DNA of 64,000 nt from UBA4782 sp034430215 (GTDB lineage Bacteria; Chloroflexota; Anaerolineae; Anaerolineales; Anaerolineaceae), in the NCBI GenBank assembly GCA_034430215.1, contig DAOUFE010000045.1, positions 31,999-95,998 on the forward strand, given 5' to 3'. A program made the position numbers and the translations under genes. This document shows positions 57,028 through 64,000 of the stretch, piece after piece; position 1 is the stretch's first letter, and the number at the start of each line of letters is the position of its first letter. Under the pieces are notes generated by a model. That model was not told where the DNA came from, made no database searches, and was given only the letters and a program-made list of their open reading frames with translations.

Positions 57028-57654
57028 ATGTTTCGATTTGGTAAGTATTTGGATGCAGATAAAGGCGGTGCGGGTGGAGAAGGCGGAAATTCCGGCGGTG
57101 ATGGGAATATGGCCACCAATACCAGTAACGGAGCTGGCGCTGATGCCAAGACGTACACGCAGGCTGATCTCGATCGGATGTTTGTAGAACGAGCGCGACA
57201 GGCAGAATCCAGTTTGTTGAAGAAGCTGGGGTTTGAGAAGGTTGAAGATGCAACAACTGCCGTGAACCGTTTGAAAACCATTGACGATGAGAAGAAAACC
57301 GATCTGCAAAAAGCTCAGGAAAAGATCGATGAGCTGACCCGTTTGAATACTGAGCAAACAGAAAAGCAGAAAGAATTATCTGCTCAGTATGAGGTGATGC
57401 TGGTGGCAGGGAAGTTAGGGGTTGTTGACCCGGACGCTGCGTACAAGCTGCTGGATAAGAGCAAGCTGGAATATAAGGACGGCAAGCCTATCAATACTGA
57501 GCAATTGTTAAAATCGCTTATTACTGAGAAACCATGGCTGACGGGAGCGGGAACGAGTTCTAGCAATCCGGCAAAGAACCGTGGTGATCTCAATGACCCG
57601 GTGGTTATTGCTGCGAGAAGGGCAGCAGGATTGCCGGTAGAAGAAAAGAAATAG
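57028..57654 (+). CDS. Phage scaffolding protein
   Basis: A 208-residue protein with a Gly/Asn-rich N-terminus, a central coiled coil (DEKKTDLQKAQEKIDELTRL) and a C-terminal region (DPDAAYKLLDKSKLEYKDGK) typical of DUF4355/gp11-like scaffolds of SPP1-type phages. It precedes the major capsid gene by 15 bases, the normal order for a scaffold. It would guide capsid assembly and then be removed. Confidence 0.8.
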   Translation: MFRFGKYLDADKGGAGGEGGNSGGDGNMATNTSNGAGADAKTYTQADLDRMFVERARQAESSLLKKLGFEKVEDATTAVNRLKTIDDEKKTDLQKAQEKIDELTRLNTEQTEKQKELSAQYEVMLVAGKLGVVDPDAAYKLLDKSKLEYKDGKPINTEQLLKSLITEKPWLTGAGTSSSNPAKNRGDLNDPVVIAARRAAGLPVEEKK

Positions 57655-57669
57655 TATACGGGAGAAAAA

Positions 57670-58563
57670 ATGACTCAATCTATTGATCTAGTAACCAAAT
57701 TTCAGCCTATTCTGGATGAAATTTACAAATTGGCTTCTTTGACCGCACGAATGGACGCAAAAACCAAACCGGTCGATTTCGCCGGCGCGTCTGTTGTGAA
57801 AGTGTTCAAAACCTCTATCGTGGGGCTGGGTACGTACAGCCGGACAGGGGGTTATCCCAAAGGTGATGTTACCGGCACCTGGGAAGCATTGACTCTGGCA
57901 GCTTCGCGAGGTCGGGAATTTTCCATTGACCGGATGGATGATGACGAAAGCCTGGGTGAGGCATTTGGCACCCTGGTGGGTGAGTTCATCAGAACTCAGG
58001 TTGCACCGGAAGTGGATGCTTACCGGTTCAGCAAATATGCTTCGTGGTCTGGCATCCAGGCAGTAGGAACTCCGGCAACATTGACCAGTGAAACCGTTCT
58101 GGCAGCATTGGATGTAGCTAAAGCTGCTCTAAATTCCAAAGGTGTTCCCGAGGAAGGACGTATCCTGTACGTTTCGGACACGGTGAAAGGGATGATTGAA
58201 GCTGCTGTTTCAAGAACTCTGGGAAATGAAAATTCTGTTGATCGCAGGGTTTTGAGTTTTGATGGAATGGATCTGATCATGGTTCCGCAAACCCGTTTTT
58301 ATAAGGGTATCACTCTGGATGCAGGGTCATCTACAACCGCGGGCGGGTTTGCAAAAACCGCTTCCACCGGACGGGACATCAATTTCTTGATGCTGCACCC
58401 AACTGCTGTTTTACAGGCAACCAAGCACGCAAATATGAAAATCTTTGGTCCTGATGAAAATCAGGAAATGGATGCTCATAAAATCCAGTACCGGTTGTAC
58501 CATGATGCTTTTGTCTATGACAACAAGGTTGATGGTATTTACAGTCACATCAAGGACAGTTAA
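57670..58563 (+). CDS. Major capsid protein
   Basis: A 297-residue protein in the capsid position after the scaffold. MTQSIDLVTKFQPILDEIYK, TSIVGLGTYSRTGGYPKGDV and GREFSIDRMDDDE resemble HK97-fold capsid proteins of Gram-positive-type siphoviruses. A long N-terminal delta domain is absent, consistent with a separate scaffold. It has a GGAGAA ribosome site and is followed by a perfect GGAGGTGATCC site for the next small gene. Confidence 0.82.
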   Translation: MTQSIDLVTKFQPILDEIYKLASLTARMDAKTKPVDFAGASVVKVFKTSIVGLGTYSRTGGYPKGDVTGTWEALTLAASRGREFSIDRMDDDESLGEAFGTLVGEFIRTQVAPEVDAYRFSKYASWSGIQAVGTPATLTSETVLAALDVAKAALNSKGVPEEGRILYVSDTVKGMIEAAVSRTLGNENSVDRRVLSFDGMDLIMVPQTRFYKGITLDAGSSTTAGGFAKTASTGRDINFLMLHPTAVLQATKHANMKIFGPDENQEMDAHKIQYRLYHDAFVYDNKVDGIYSHIKDS

Positions 58564-58581
58564 ACCGGAAGGAGGTGATCC

Positions 58582-58761
58582 ATGCTGCTCTACAAGGACG
58601 GCATAACGATGGATGTGCCGGAACTGGATTCGGCTTTTTATTTGAGAGCCGGATATAAAAAAGTTGATGAGCCGGTAACCATTCCGGCTAAAGAAAAACA
58701 TGCAGGCGGGCGACCACGAAAAAGTGAAGAACCTGAACCTGTAAAGGACGGTGAAGAATGA
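58582..58761 (+). CDS. Small phage protein (59 aa) after capsid
   Basis: An ATG at 58582 with an unusually complete anti-16S match (AAGGAGGTGATCC). The N-terminal half is mixed; the C-terminal half is a charged Lys/Glu/Pro tail containing AGGRPRKSEE. It overlaps the next gene by four bases. It resembles short head-protein-associated ORFs near capsid genes in layout only; the function is unknown. Confidence 0.6.
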   Translation: MLLYKDGITMDVPELDSAFYLRAGYKKVDEPVTIPAKEKHAGGRPRKSEEPEPVKDGEE

Positions 58762-59135
58762 CATTGAATTTTGCAAAAGTTCAGGGGTTGGATTGGCAGA
58801 AGCAATTAAACAAGAATTTTGAAACCATCGAAGCTGCAACACTGATCGAGCTGGCATCCAGCGCTGAGACGATCACCGGGACCGATACCACCAAAGGCGT
58901 CACACCGGCTGGTTTGCAGGCAAAAGTATCCAGCGCGACGGCGAATGGTATCGTAGAGCTGGCAACGGATGCGGAAGCTCTTGCTGGTTCAGATACTGCG
59001 CGGGCGGTCACTCCGGCGAATCTGGCGGGCGTCATCACGAAGCTGGACATCATCAGTTTTGCGGGGAAGAACGGCGCGGGAGCCTGCGAAAGAGTTAATT
59101 TTTGTGATGTTTCGGGGATGGTTGTACCTGGGTAA
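58758..59135 (+). CDS. Short fibre-repeat protein (head fibre or decoration?)
   Basis: A 125-residue protein with two copies of a phage-fibre motif: ELASSAETITGTDTTKGVTP and ELATDAEALAGSDTARAVTP, each followed by a short hydrophobic segment. Such repeats form trimeric fibres in tail or collar proteins. Its place between capsid and head-tail connector suggests a head fibre or decoration. A 9-bp hairpin overlaps its stop region (59116-59161). Confidence 0.55.
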   Translation: MTLNFAKVQGLDWQKQLNKNFETIEAATLIELASSAETITGTDTTKGVTPAGLQAKVSSATANGIVELATDAEALAGSDTARAVTPANLAGVITKLDIISFAGKNGAGACERVNFCDVSGMVVPG

Positions 59136-59161
59136 TTCCACTCATCCGGGTGCAACCATCC
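59116..59161 (+). other. Hairpin across the fibre-repeat gene stop
   Basis: GGATGGTTG (59116) pairs with CAACCATCC (59153) around a 28-nt loop. It lacks a T run, so an mRNA structure is more likely than a terminator. Confidence 0.4.
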
Positions 59162-59180
59162 AAATTAAAAGGTTGAAATC

Positions 59181-59717
59181 ATGGCAGTAAGAACAACTTT
59201 GGCAGAATTGATCACGCAGGTGCGAACGATGGTTGGAGATCCAGCGGGAACCGACCAGGTGCTGACGGATCAGGAAATCCAAAACGGTTTGGATACACAC
59301 CGGTGGGAAGCGCGGTACATGCCGTTGATCGGGTTGATCAGTTATGAAAGCGGAAGCGCAGTTTATAAAGTTTGGCGTGCTCCGTTCGGGCAATGGGAAA
59401 GTGATGTAGCTCTGGTGGATGCTCAGTATAGTGCGTTGACTCCGAGCGTGTCGGATAATCTTTCAGGGCGGTGGACATTTGCAACGACTCAAACTGCTGT
59501 TATGGTGACCGGCTGGAGTTATGACCTGTATGGGGCAAGCGCTGATCTGCTGGAGGCGATGGCGGCAAAGGTGGCGGATCAATTTGATTACACGGTGGAC
59601 GGGGCGACCAGGCACCGGAGTCAAAAGAAGGATGCTTACCGGCAGTTGGCAGCGGAGTATCGGAAAAAGCAGCAAGTGAAGGTGATCCCACAGGTGAGGA
59701 AGGATTTGGAGTGGTAA
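59181..59717 (+). CDS. Head-tail connector protein
   Basis: A 178-residue protein with the usual connector N-terminus (TTLAELITQVRTMVGDPAGT, LTDQEIQNGLDTHRWEARYM) seen in adaptor proteins like SPP1 gp15. A helical C-terminal part ends basic. It is placed after the capsid and before closure and terminator proteins. An intergenic repeat follows it. Confidence 0.72.
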   Translation: MAVRTTLAELITQVRTMVGDPAGTDQVLTDQEIQNGLDTHRWEARYMPLIGLISYESGSAVYKVWRAPFGQWESDVALVDAQYSALTPSVSDNLSGRWTFATTQTAVMVTGWSYDLYGASADLLEAMAAKVADQFDYTVDGATRHRSQKKDAYRQLAAEYRKKQQVKVIPQVRKDLEW

Positions 59718-59767
59718 CCACGAAAGACGCGAAAGGGAAAAGCAGATTGCCGCAGTCGCAAAGTACG

Positions 59768-59837
59768 CTCCTTCGCAATGACAGAAAACGCAATGACAGA
59801 AAGATGGTGCGGTCGATGAAGCTGACCACACCCTACG
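59768..59837 (+). repeat. Phage intergenic hairpin repeat, copy 1 core
   Basis: 70 bases identical to 61075-61144. Contains two CGCAATGACAGAAA units and a stem GGTGCGGTC/GACCACACC (one mismatch). The repeat as a whole fills 59718-59845. Confidence 0.85.
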
Positions 59838-59861
59838 AAAGAAGGAATGAGAGGGAGGTTT

Positions 59862-60203
59862 ATGGCAACTGAACTGGGAAAGATGAGACTGGATCAGGAA
59901 AAGCTGATGACTGAAACCGTGTATGTTCAGCGTTTGACAAGAACGCAGGATGGCGCTGGCGGTTGGTCTGAGGTGATGAACACGGTGGAGACCACGAAGG
60001 GCAGGATCGGGAACAAGTCTTTTGCAAAGGGCGAGTTCGGCGGGCAGGAGACACCTTTTCAGGTTTATGTAATTACGCTGCCGTGGGATACATCGCTGCA
60101 GGAAGGCGATCAGTTGCAGATCAACGGGGTCAATTACGCGATCCAGGCGCAGCTCTCGCATACTGAGCAAACTGCTTTGCAGGTTGAATGTGTGCGGGTA
60201 TGA
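59862..60203 (+). CDS. Head-tail adaptor/closure protein
   Basis: The ATG at 59862 has GGGAGG at a good distance; an ATG at 59847 is unlikely. The 113 residues follow the SPP1 gp16-like head-closure pattern: TETVYVQRLTRTQDGAGGWS, then VYVITLPWDTSLQEGDQLQI and a final VNYAIQAQL strand. It overlaps the next gene by four bases. Confidence 0.7.
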   Translation: MATELGKMRLDQEKLMTETVYVQRLTRTQDGAGGWSEVMNTVETTKGRIGNKSFAKGEFGGQETPFQVYVITLPWDTSLQEGDQLQINGVNYAIQAQLSHTEQTALQVECVRV

Positions 60204-60610
60204 AAACTGAGATCAAGCTCACGTATAACCGGATCCCTGAGATCAAGCGCCGGTTCCCTGGTATTGTGCAGGATATTGTGGATAAGGCTGCTTTTGAGGT
60301 GGAGCGGATCGCAAAGAAATCTATGTCTTCACCAAAACATGGAAAAGTTTATGCACGTGGGAAGAAGAATCATCGAGCGAGTGCACCAGGTGAAGCTCCG
60401 GCAATTGATATGGGGAACCTGGTGAACAGTATCGAGGTGATCAAGGAAAGTGCGGGTGTGGATGTGGTTGTGGTGCACTCGGAATATGGTCCAGCTCTGG
60501 AATTTGGGACGGAGCATATCAAGGCAAGACCGTTCATGACTCCGGCGGCGCAAAAGGTACGACCGAAGTTTCTGGCGGCTTTGAAAAGTCTTGAGGCGTA
60601 TTTGAAATGA
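60200..60610 (+). CDS. HK97 gp10-like neck/tail protein
   Basis: A 136-residue protein starting in an ATGA overlap. A helical N-terminus (IPEIKRRFPGIVQDIVDKAA) precedes HRASAPGEAPAIDMGNLVNS and VHSEYGPALEFGTEHIKARP, the signature of the HK97 gp10 family. The C-terminus FMTPAAQKVRPKFLAALKSL also fits. It lies between the closure and tail-terminator genes, as in other siphoviruses. Confidence 0.85.
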   Translation: MKTEIKLTYNRIPEIKRRFPGIVQDIVDKAAFEVERIAKKSMSSPKHGKVYARGKKNHRASAPGEAPAIDMGNLVNSIEVIKESAGVDVVVVHSEYGPALEFGTEHIKARPFMTPAAQKVRPKFLAALKSLEAYLK

Positions 60611-60999
60611 TCTTGAACGCAGATGAATGGATCACGGATAAGTTATCAAAGGATGCTGTGATCGCAGCAGCGGTGAGCACGCGTATTTATCAGGATGAAG
60701 CGCCGGCAGGAACAGCGTATCCGCTGATCGTTTTTAGTTTTGTGTCTTCGGTGCCGGTGGAGAATGCGTTTGGTGATCGGGTGATGGATGAGGAGATCTG
60801 GCGGGTCAAGGTGATCGAGGATGAGCCTACGTATGCGAATCTGGAAGGGGTAGCGGACCAGGTGAGATCCATTTTGCATAAGGCAAGTGGTACAGGCGTG
60901 GTTGGGTGTCGGTTTACGGGGTCGTACCGGTTGGCGGAATCAAGAGATGGACGGGAGTGCAGGACGGTGATCGAGGAGTTTGAGGTGTATACGGAGTAG
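60607..60999 (+). CDS. Tail terminator/completion protein (DUF3168-like)
   Basis: A 130-residue protein overlapping the gp10-like gene by four bases. LSKDAVIAAAVSTRIYQDEA followed by PAGTAYPLIVFSFVSSVPVE matches the DUF3168/minor tail family, which caps the tail at the head side. A C-terminal beta strand EFEVYTE closes the fold. The intergenic repeat copy 2 follows. Confidence 0.75.
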   Translation: MILNADEWITDKLSKDAVIAAAVSTRIYQDEAPAGTAYPLIVFSFVSSVPVENAFGDRVMDEEIWRVKVIEDEPTYANLEGVADQVRSILHKASGTGVVGCRFTGSYRLAESRDGRECRTVIEEFEVYTE

Positions 61000-61074
61000 G
61001 TTGACCCGAAGGGCAATTAACCATGAAATACACCAAAAGCACGAAAAGAGAGATTGCTTCAGTCGTGAAAAGCA

Positions 61075-61144
61075 CTCCTTCGCAATGACAGAAAACGCAA
61101 TGACAGAAAGATGGTGCGGTCGATGAAGCTGACCACACCCTACG
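61075..61144 (+). repeat. Phage intergenic hairpin repeat, copy 2 core
   Basis: Identical over 70 bases to copy 1; the wider repeat covers about 61022-61200 and also ends in CCTACGAAAGAAGGAAT. Confidence 0.85.
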
Positions 61145-61214
61145 GGAAAAGAAAAGCAAAAATGGTGCGTTGCGAATGCATCCTACGAAAGAAGGAATAG
61201 GAAAGGAATAGAAA

Positions 61215-62186
61215 ATGGGTGAAAAGGCCAGTATTTTTCAGGGCGTGCAGTTAGGGGTTGAGTCAACTCATGGGACAGCAATAGCAGCGAATAAGAAGCT
61301 GCTGGCAGTAAGTATCACTCCGAGTCCGAAGGTAGAGGCGGACGCGTTCAGGGCAAAGGGGAACAAGTATGCGAGTTTCGTCACTTTGAACAAGGAGTGG
61401 GCTGAGGCGAAGGTCGAGGGAAAGTTAACGTATAACGAAATCGTGTATCTGTTATCTTCGCTGCTCAGTATGCCGACGCCAGTTCAGCAAGCTTCAACCA
61501 CAGCATATTTGTGGACGTTTTTAAGCAACACCAGTGCGGAGGATGAAGGGGAAACTTTCACGGTTGAGCAGGGTGATGCCAATAGCGCCTGGCGTGTGGC
61601 GGGTTTGCGGGTGAGCGGGTTGGAGTTCACGTTCAACCGGAATGAGGTGACAATTTCGGGGAATGCGATCGGGAAATCGTTGGAAACGGGTGTTACTTTG
61701 ACAGCCACTCCAACCAGTTTGACTCCAAAGCCGGTGTTACCAGGTCATTTGAAATTCTATATGGCGGATACTCAGGCGGGGTTGGCGACTGCAACCGCTT
61801 TGACGCGCGGGTTCAGTTTGTCGTGGTCGCTGACGGATAAGATCGGGAATGCGTGGCCAGTGGGACAGGATTCGGTCACGGTGGAGAAGGAACCGTCGGC
61901 AAGTGCAAAGTTGAAGCTGGCAGCAGATACGGAAGGTATGGGTTTGATCGCAACGATGCGGGCGGGGTCTACGAAGTGGATCAGGGTGAAGGCGGAAGGG
62001 GCAACAATCGCTTCGACGTATAAGTACACTTTTCAGTTGGATTTTCCAGCCCAGATCAAGGATGTCAGCGAGTTTTCTGATGAGGATAATTTGTATCTGG
62101 TGGAGTATGGGTTGGAGTTGGTGCATGATGCGACGTGGGGTAAGAGTTTTCAGTTGGATGTGACAACGGATGTGCAGACGTTGTAG
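61215..62186 (+). CDS. Major tail tube protein
   Basis: A 323-residue protein with the N-terminal IFQGVQLGVESTHGTAIAAN typical of siphovirus tail tube proteins. Beta-rich repeats follow, for example VSGLEFTFNRNEVTISGNAI, and the ending is WGKSFQLDVTTDVQTL. It would form the noncontractile tube. Copy 3 of the intergenic repeat lies between it and the chaperone gene. Confidence 0.82.
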   Translation: MGEKASIFQGVQLGVESTHGTAIAANKKLLAVSITPSPKVEADAFRAKGNKYASFVTLNKEWAEAKVEGKLTYNEIVYLLSSLLSMPTPVQQASTTAYLWTFLSNTSAEDEGETFTVEQGDANSAWRVAGLRVSGLEFTFNRNEVTISGNAIGKSLETGVTLTATPTSLTPKPVLPGHLKFYMADTQAGLATATALTRGFSLSWSLTDKIGNAWPVGQDSVTVEKEPSASAKLKLAADTEGMGLIATMRAGSTKWIRVKAEGATIASTYKYTFQLDFPAQIKDVSEFSDEDNLYLVEYGLELVHDATWGKSFQLDVTTDVQTL

Positions 62187-62334
62187 GACGCGAAAGGCAC
62201 GAAAAGCGCGAAAGGGAAAAGCAGATCGCCACGGAAACAAAAGGCGTTTCCTCGCAATGACAAGAAAACGGTGCGGTCAAAGGGCGACCACACCCTACGA
62301 AAAGCGGAATTTCGCAATGACAAAAAGATATGGA
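62187..62334 (+). repeat. Phage intergenic hairpin repeat, copy 3 (diverged)
   Basis: Shares CGCAATGACA units and the stem GGTGCGGTC/GACCACACC with copies 1 and 2, but has a different loop (AAAGGGC) and other changes. Confidence 0.7.
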
Positions 62335-62367
62335 AGGTCAAATGGTAGAAAAGGATGGATGGGAAAA

Positions 62368-62691
62368 ATGAAGTTAATTGATCTAACCAGGAAGACGAGG
62401 AAGATCGAAGTTTCTTACTTGGGGGAGTCAGTAAATATTGAATACAAAGTTGCTGCGGTAACGCCAACGTTTCTGGCGGAATTGAAGGGTCTGGATAGTG
62501 TTTCTTCGATCATTCACCAGATAAGCAAGGTGGTTATTGCGTGGGATGTGGTGGATGAGAATGACATGATGATCCCATTAACAGAAAAGTCTATTCGGGA
62601 GCAAGATATTCCAGTTGGCTTTTTGTCGGAAATTCTGAATTCGATCACGGCAGATATGGCAAGCTGGGGTAAGCCTGAAAAAAAAGATTAA
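62368..62691 (+). CDS. Tail assembly chaperone (gpG-like)
   Basis: A 107-residue protein (ATG at 62368; an ATG at 62359 is also possible). KLIDLTRKTRKIEVSYLGES and IIHQISKVVIAWDVVDEND resemble tail assembly chaperones of siphoviruses. It ends in Pro-Glu-Lys-Lys-Asp encoded by a run of eight A (62678-62685) directly before the stop. Ribosomes slipping back one base there would enter the next frame and make a longer gpGT-like form. The position between tail tube and tape measure is the standard one. Confidence 0.8.
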   Translation: MKLIDLTRKTRKIEVSYLGESVNIEYKVAAVTPTFLAELKGLDSVSSIIHQISKVVIAWDVVDENDMMIPLTEKSIREQDIPVGFLSEILNSITADMASWGKPEKKD

Positions 62692-62900
62692 CGGAGTATC
62701 TGCTGGCGCCTGACATGTTCGATGCTCCTGAAATCGTGGATGAATGGAATTTGTTGCAGGCGGCAAAGTGGATCGGGGTGGCACCATGGGAATTATTGAA
62801 GCAACCAGTGGGATGGCTCCTCTCCATACTGAGCGCGATGAATGTGGAGAATGGCGTGTATAAAGCGATGAAAGGCAGGCACCATGATCAAAATAGCTGA
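62682..62900 (+). CDS. Tail assembly chaperone T extension, made by -1 frameshift
   Basis: In the -1 frame the reading continues from the A run as RLTEYLLAPDMFDAPEIVDE and on to 62900, with helical AAKWIGVAPWELLKQP and LLSILSAMNVENGVY. No good start exists for it alone (the ATG at 62715 has no ribosome site). The fused protein would have about 180 residues. It overlaps the tape measure start by 17 bases. Confidence 0.75.
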   Translation, partial: KRLTEYLLAPDMFDAPEIVDEWNLLQAAKWIGVAPWELLKQPVGWLLSILSAMNVENGVYKAMKGRHHDQNS

Positions 62901-63882
62901 TCTGCTGGTAAAAATTGGTGCGGATTCAACCAGTGTTAATACTGAGCTGGATAAGGTATCTTCGAAGTTAATGGATGCCGGCGGGAAAATAGCAGGAGCT
63001 GGAGCCATTATGACAGCGGGTATCACTGCACCGTTGGTGATGCTGGGAAAGAGCGTGATCAGTGCTGGAATGGCAGCAGAGCAAAGCCAGGTGGCTTTTT
63101 CGACGTTGTTGGGTTCGGGGGAAAAGGCAAAAGTTTTTCTCGGCGAGCTGCAAGAATTTGCGGGAGAAACACCTTTTGAATTTAATGATCTGGAAGATGC
63201 ATCGAAGCGAATGCTGGCGTTCGGTTTTTCGGCAGAGCAAATTTTGCCCATGATGACAGCGGTAGGGGACGCCACTTCGGGGTTGGGCGCTGGCGCTGAG
63301 GGGGTGAATCGGGTTGTGCTGGCATTGGGGCAGATGCAGGCGAAGGCGAAAGCCAGTTCACAGGAAATGATGCAGTTGACGGAAACGGGTATTCCGGCGT
63401 GGGAGTACCTGGCGTCTGCCATGGGAATGACCACCGGTGAAGCGATGAAGATGGTGGAAAAAGGATTGGTGCCGGCGGAACAGGCGATCAATGCGATCTT
63501 GCAAGGGATGGAGCAGGACTTTGGGGGAATGATGGCAGCGCAAATGAATACGGCTGCCGGTGGTGCAAGCAACCTGGCGGATGCGCTGGATCAGTTGAAA
63601 AAAGGGTTGGGAACTGCCATTCTTCCAGAAGTGAAAAAAACCATCGAGGGAGCGACTAAACTGATCAACAAGTTCAATGAGATGGATGATGGTACGAAGA
63701 AGTTCATCATGACAGCCATGGGTATTACTGCCGGAACTGGACCTGCTTTGATGGCTATTGGGAGTATGGGCAGTGGGGTCGGGGCGCTCATAAAACTGGT
63801 TGGACCAGCAGTAAATGGTGTGAAATCGTTGGGAGCGGCGTTTTCGTTGATGCAAGGTGCATCCAATATTGGAGGCTTATGA
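62884..63882 (+). CDS. Tape measure protein, truncated at the array junction
   Basis: Sets tail length in siphoviruses. MIKIADLLVKIGADSTSVNT and the segments FSTLLGSGEKAKVFLGELQE and GVNRVVLALGQMQAKAKASS are typical of the N-terminal part. The protein stops after 332 residues, inside a hydrophobic segment (...MQGASNIGGL), whereas most such proteins are much longer. The stop codon lies in the 34 bases just before the CRISPR repeat. The gene is therefore probably cut by the junction at about 63875. A natural end cannot be excluded: GGAGG-CTT-ATG at 63871-63881 could start a next gene. Confidence 0.75.
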   Translation: MIKIADLLVKIGADSTSVNTELDKVSSKLMDAGGKIAGAGAIMTAGITAPLVMLGKSVISAGMAAEQSQVAFSTLLGSGEKAKVFLGELQEFAGETPFEFNDLEDASKRMLAFGFSAEQILPMMTAVGDATSGLGAGAEGVNRVVLALGQMQAKAKASSQEMMQLTETGIPAWEYLASAMGMTTGEAMKMVEKGLVPAEQAINAILQGMEQDFGGMMAAQMNTAAGGASNLADALDQLKKGLGTAILPEVKKTIEGATKLINKFNEMDDGTKKFIMTAMGITAGTGPALMAIGSMGSGVGALIKLVGPAVNGVKSLGAAFSLMQGASNIGGL

Positions 63883-63908
63883 GACCATCACAGAAACCAG
63901 ACCAACAA
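63875..63908 (+). other. Putative spacer X before the resumed CRISPR repeat
   Basis: The 34 bases before the repeat at 63909 have exactly spacer length. They either are a spacer joined to the tape-measure gene or are themselves contiguous phage DNA. No TTC, the usual I-C PAM, precedes them. Confidence 0.5.
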
Positions 63909-64000
63909 GTCGCTCCCCGTTCGGGAGCGTGGATTGAAATAAATTGAAAACACGGCGTTGAAGGAACGGGTAAAGTCGCTCCCCGTTCGGGAGCGTGGAT
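63909..64000 (+). CRISPR. CRISPR array resumes (repeat, spacer A, partial repeat)
   Basis: A full repeat at 63909-63940, the same 34-nt spacer as at 43162-43195, then a repeat cut by the window end (63975-64000). The array evidently continues beyond the window. Confidence 0.95.

Noticed and set aside
43196..63880. An integrated temperate prophage with att sites
   Set aside because: No integrase, excisionase or repressor is visible, and the flanking direct repeat is simply a CRISPR repeat plus spacer.
1..64000. rRNA, tRNA and insertion sequences
   Set aside because: I looked for typical conserved stretches and transposase motifs and saw none; short RNAs could still be missed by eye.

Overview
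The window looks like a chromosome (or metagenomic bin) of a Chloroflexota bacterium, most likely Anaerolineae. This is inferred from the style of the host genes: Thr/Pro-rich lipoproteins, NBR1-Ig-like domain proteins, a PP2C-like/propeller membrane protein, and a gatC-gatA-gatB plus thrC-thrB gene set. No rRNA or tRNA is present to confirm it. 

Region 1 (1-24204) is ordinary chromosome: a Na+-pumping decarboxylase beta subunit (cut by the window edge), a PlsC-type acyltransferase, MurJ, a UbiB-like kinase, a rhomboid protease, a Clp-fold membrane protease, gatCAB, threonine synthase/homoserine kinase, secreted Ig-like and repeat proteins, an M23/LysM peptidase and Rho. Several clear intrinsic terminators separate these units. 

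Region 2 (24702-43195) is a complete type I-C CRISPR-Cas locus: WYL regulator, cas3, cas5c, cas8c, cas7c, cas4, cas1, cas2, a leader, and a very long array. I count 140 repeats of 32 nt at a mean period of 66 nt. The genes overlap or abut and are probably one operon running toward the array. 

Region 3 (43164-about 63880) is a block of siphovirus genes, all on the plus strand apart from one antisense gene. The order is early/replication genes (J-domain protein, VWA protein, MazG-like, VapE-like ATPase, iterons, prim-pol), terminase, portal, MuF head protein, a lysis cassette, scaffold, capsid, connectors, tail tube, tail chaperones with a -1 frameshift, and a tape-measure protein that is cut off. 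No integrase, repressor or distal tail genes are present. The block lies inside the CRISPR array. The last repeat plus spacer before it (43130-43195) recurs exactly at 63909-63974, where the array resumes. The reading frame in that spacer continues into the phage DNA, so the spacer is very probably a phage protospacer. The structure is either an assembly chimera made through spacer-protospacer identity or a real recombination event. 

The most novel item is in the MuF minor head gene. It contains an in-frame intein (residues 235-566) whose homing endonuclease appears to be encoded on the opposite strand. A 303-residue Vsr/DUF559-like nuclease gene with two HTH repeats (53017-53928, minus) covers about 92% of the intein DNA, in exact codon register with the intein frame. 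Other unusual features are two paralogous promoter-hairpin leaders in front of phage modules, three copies of a hairpin-containing intergenic repeat, two pairs of CRISPR spacers overlapping on opposite strands, and a perfect 20-nt palindrome in the CRISPR leader.
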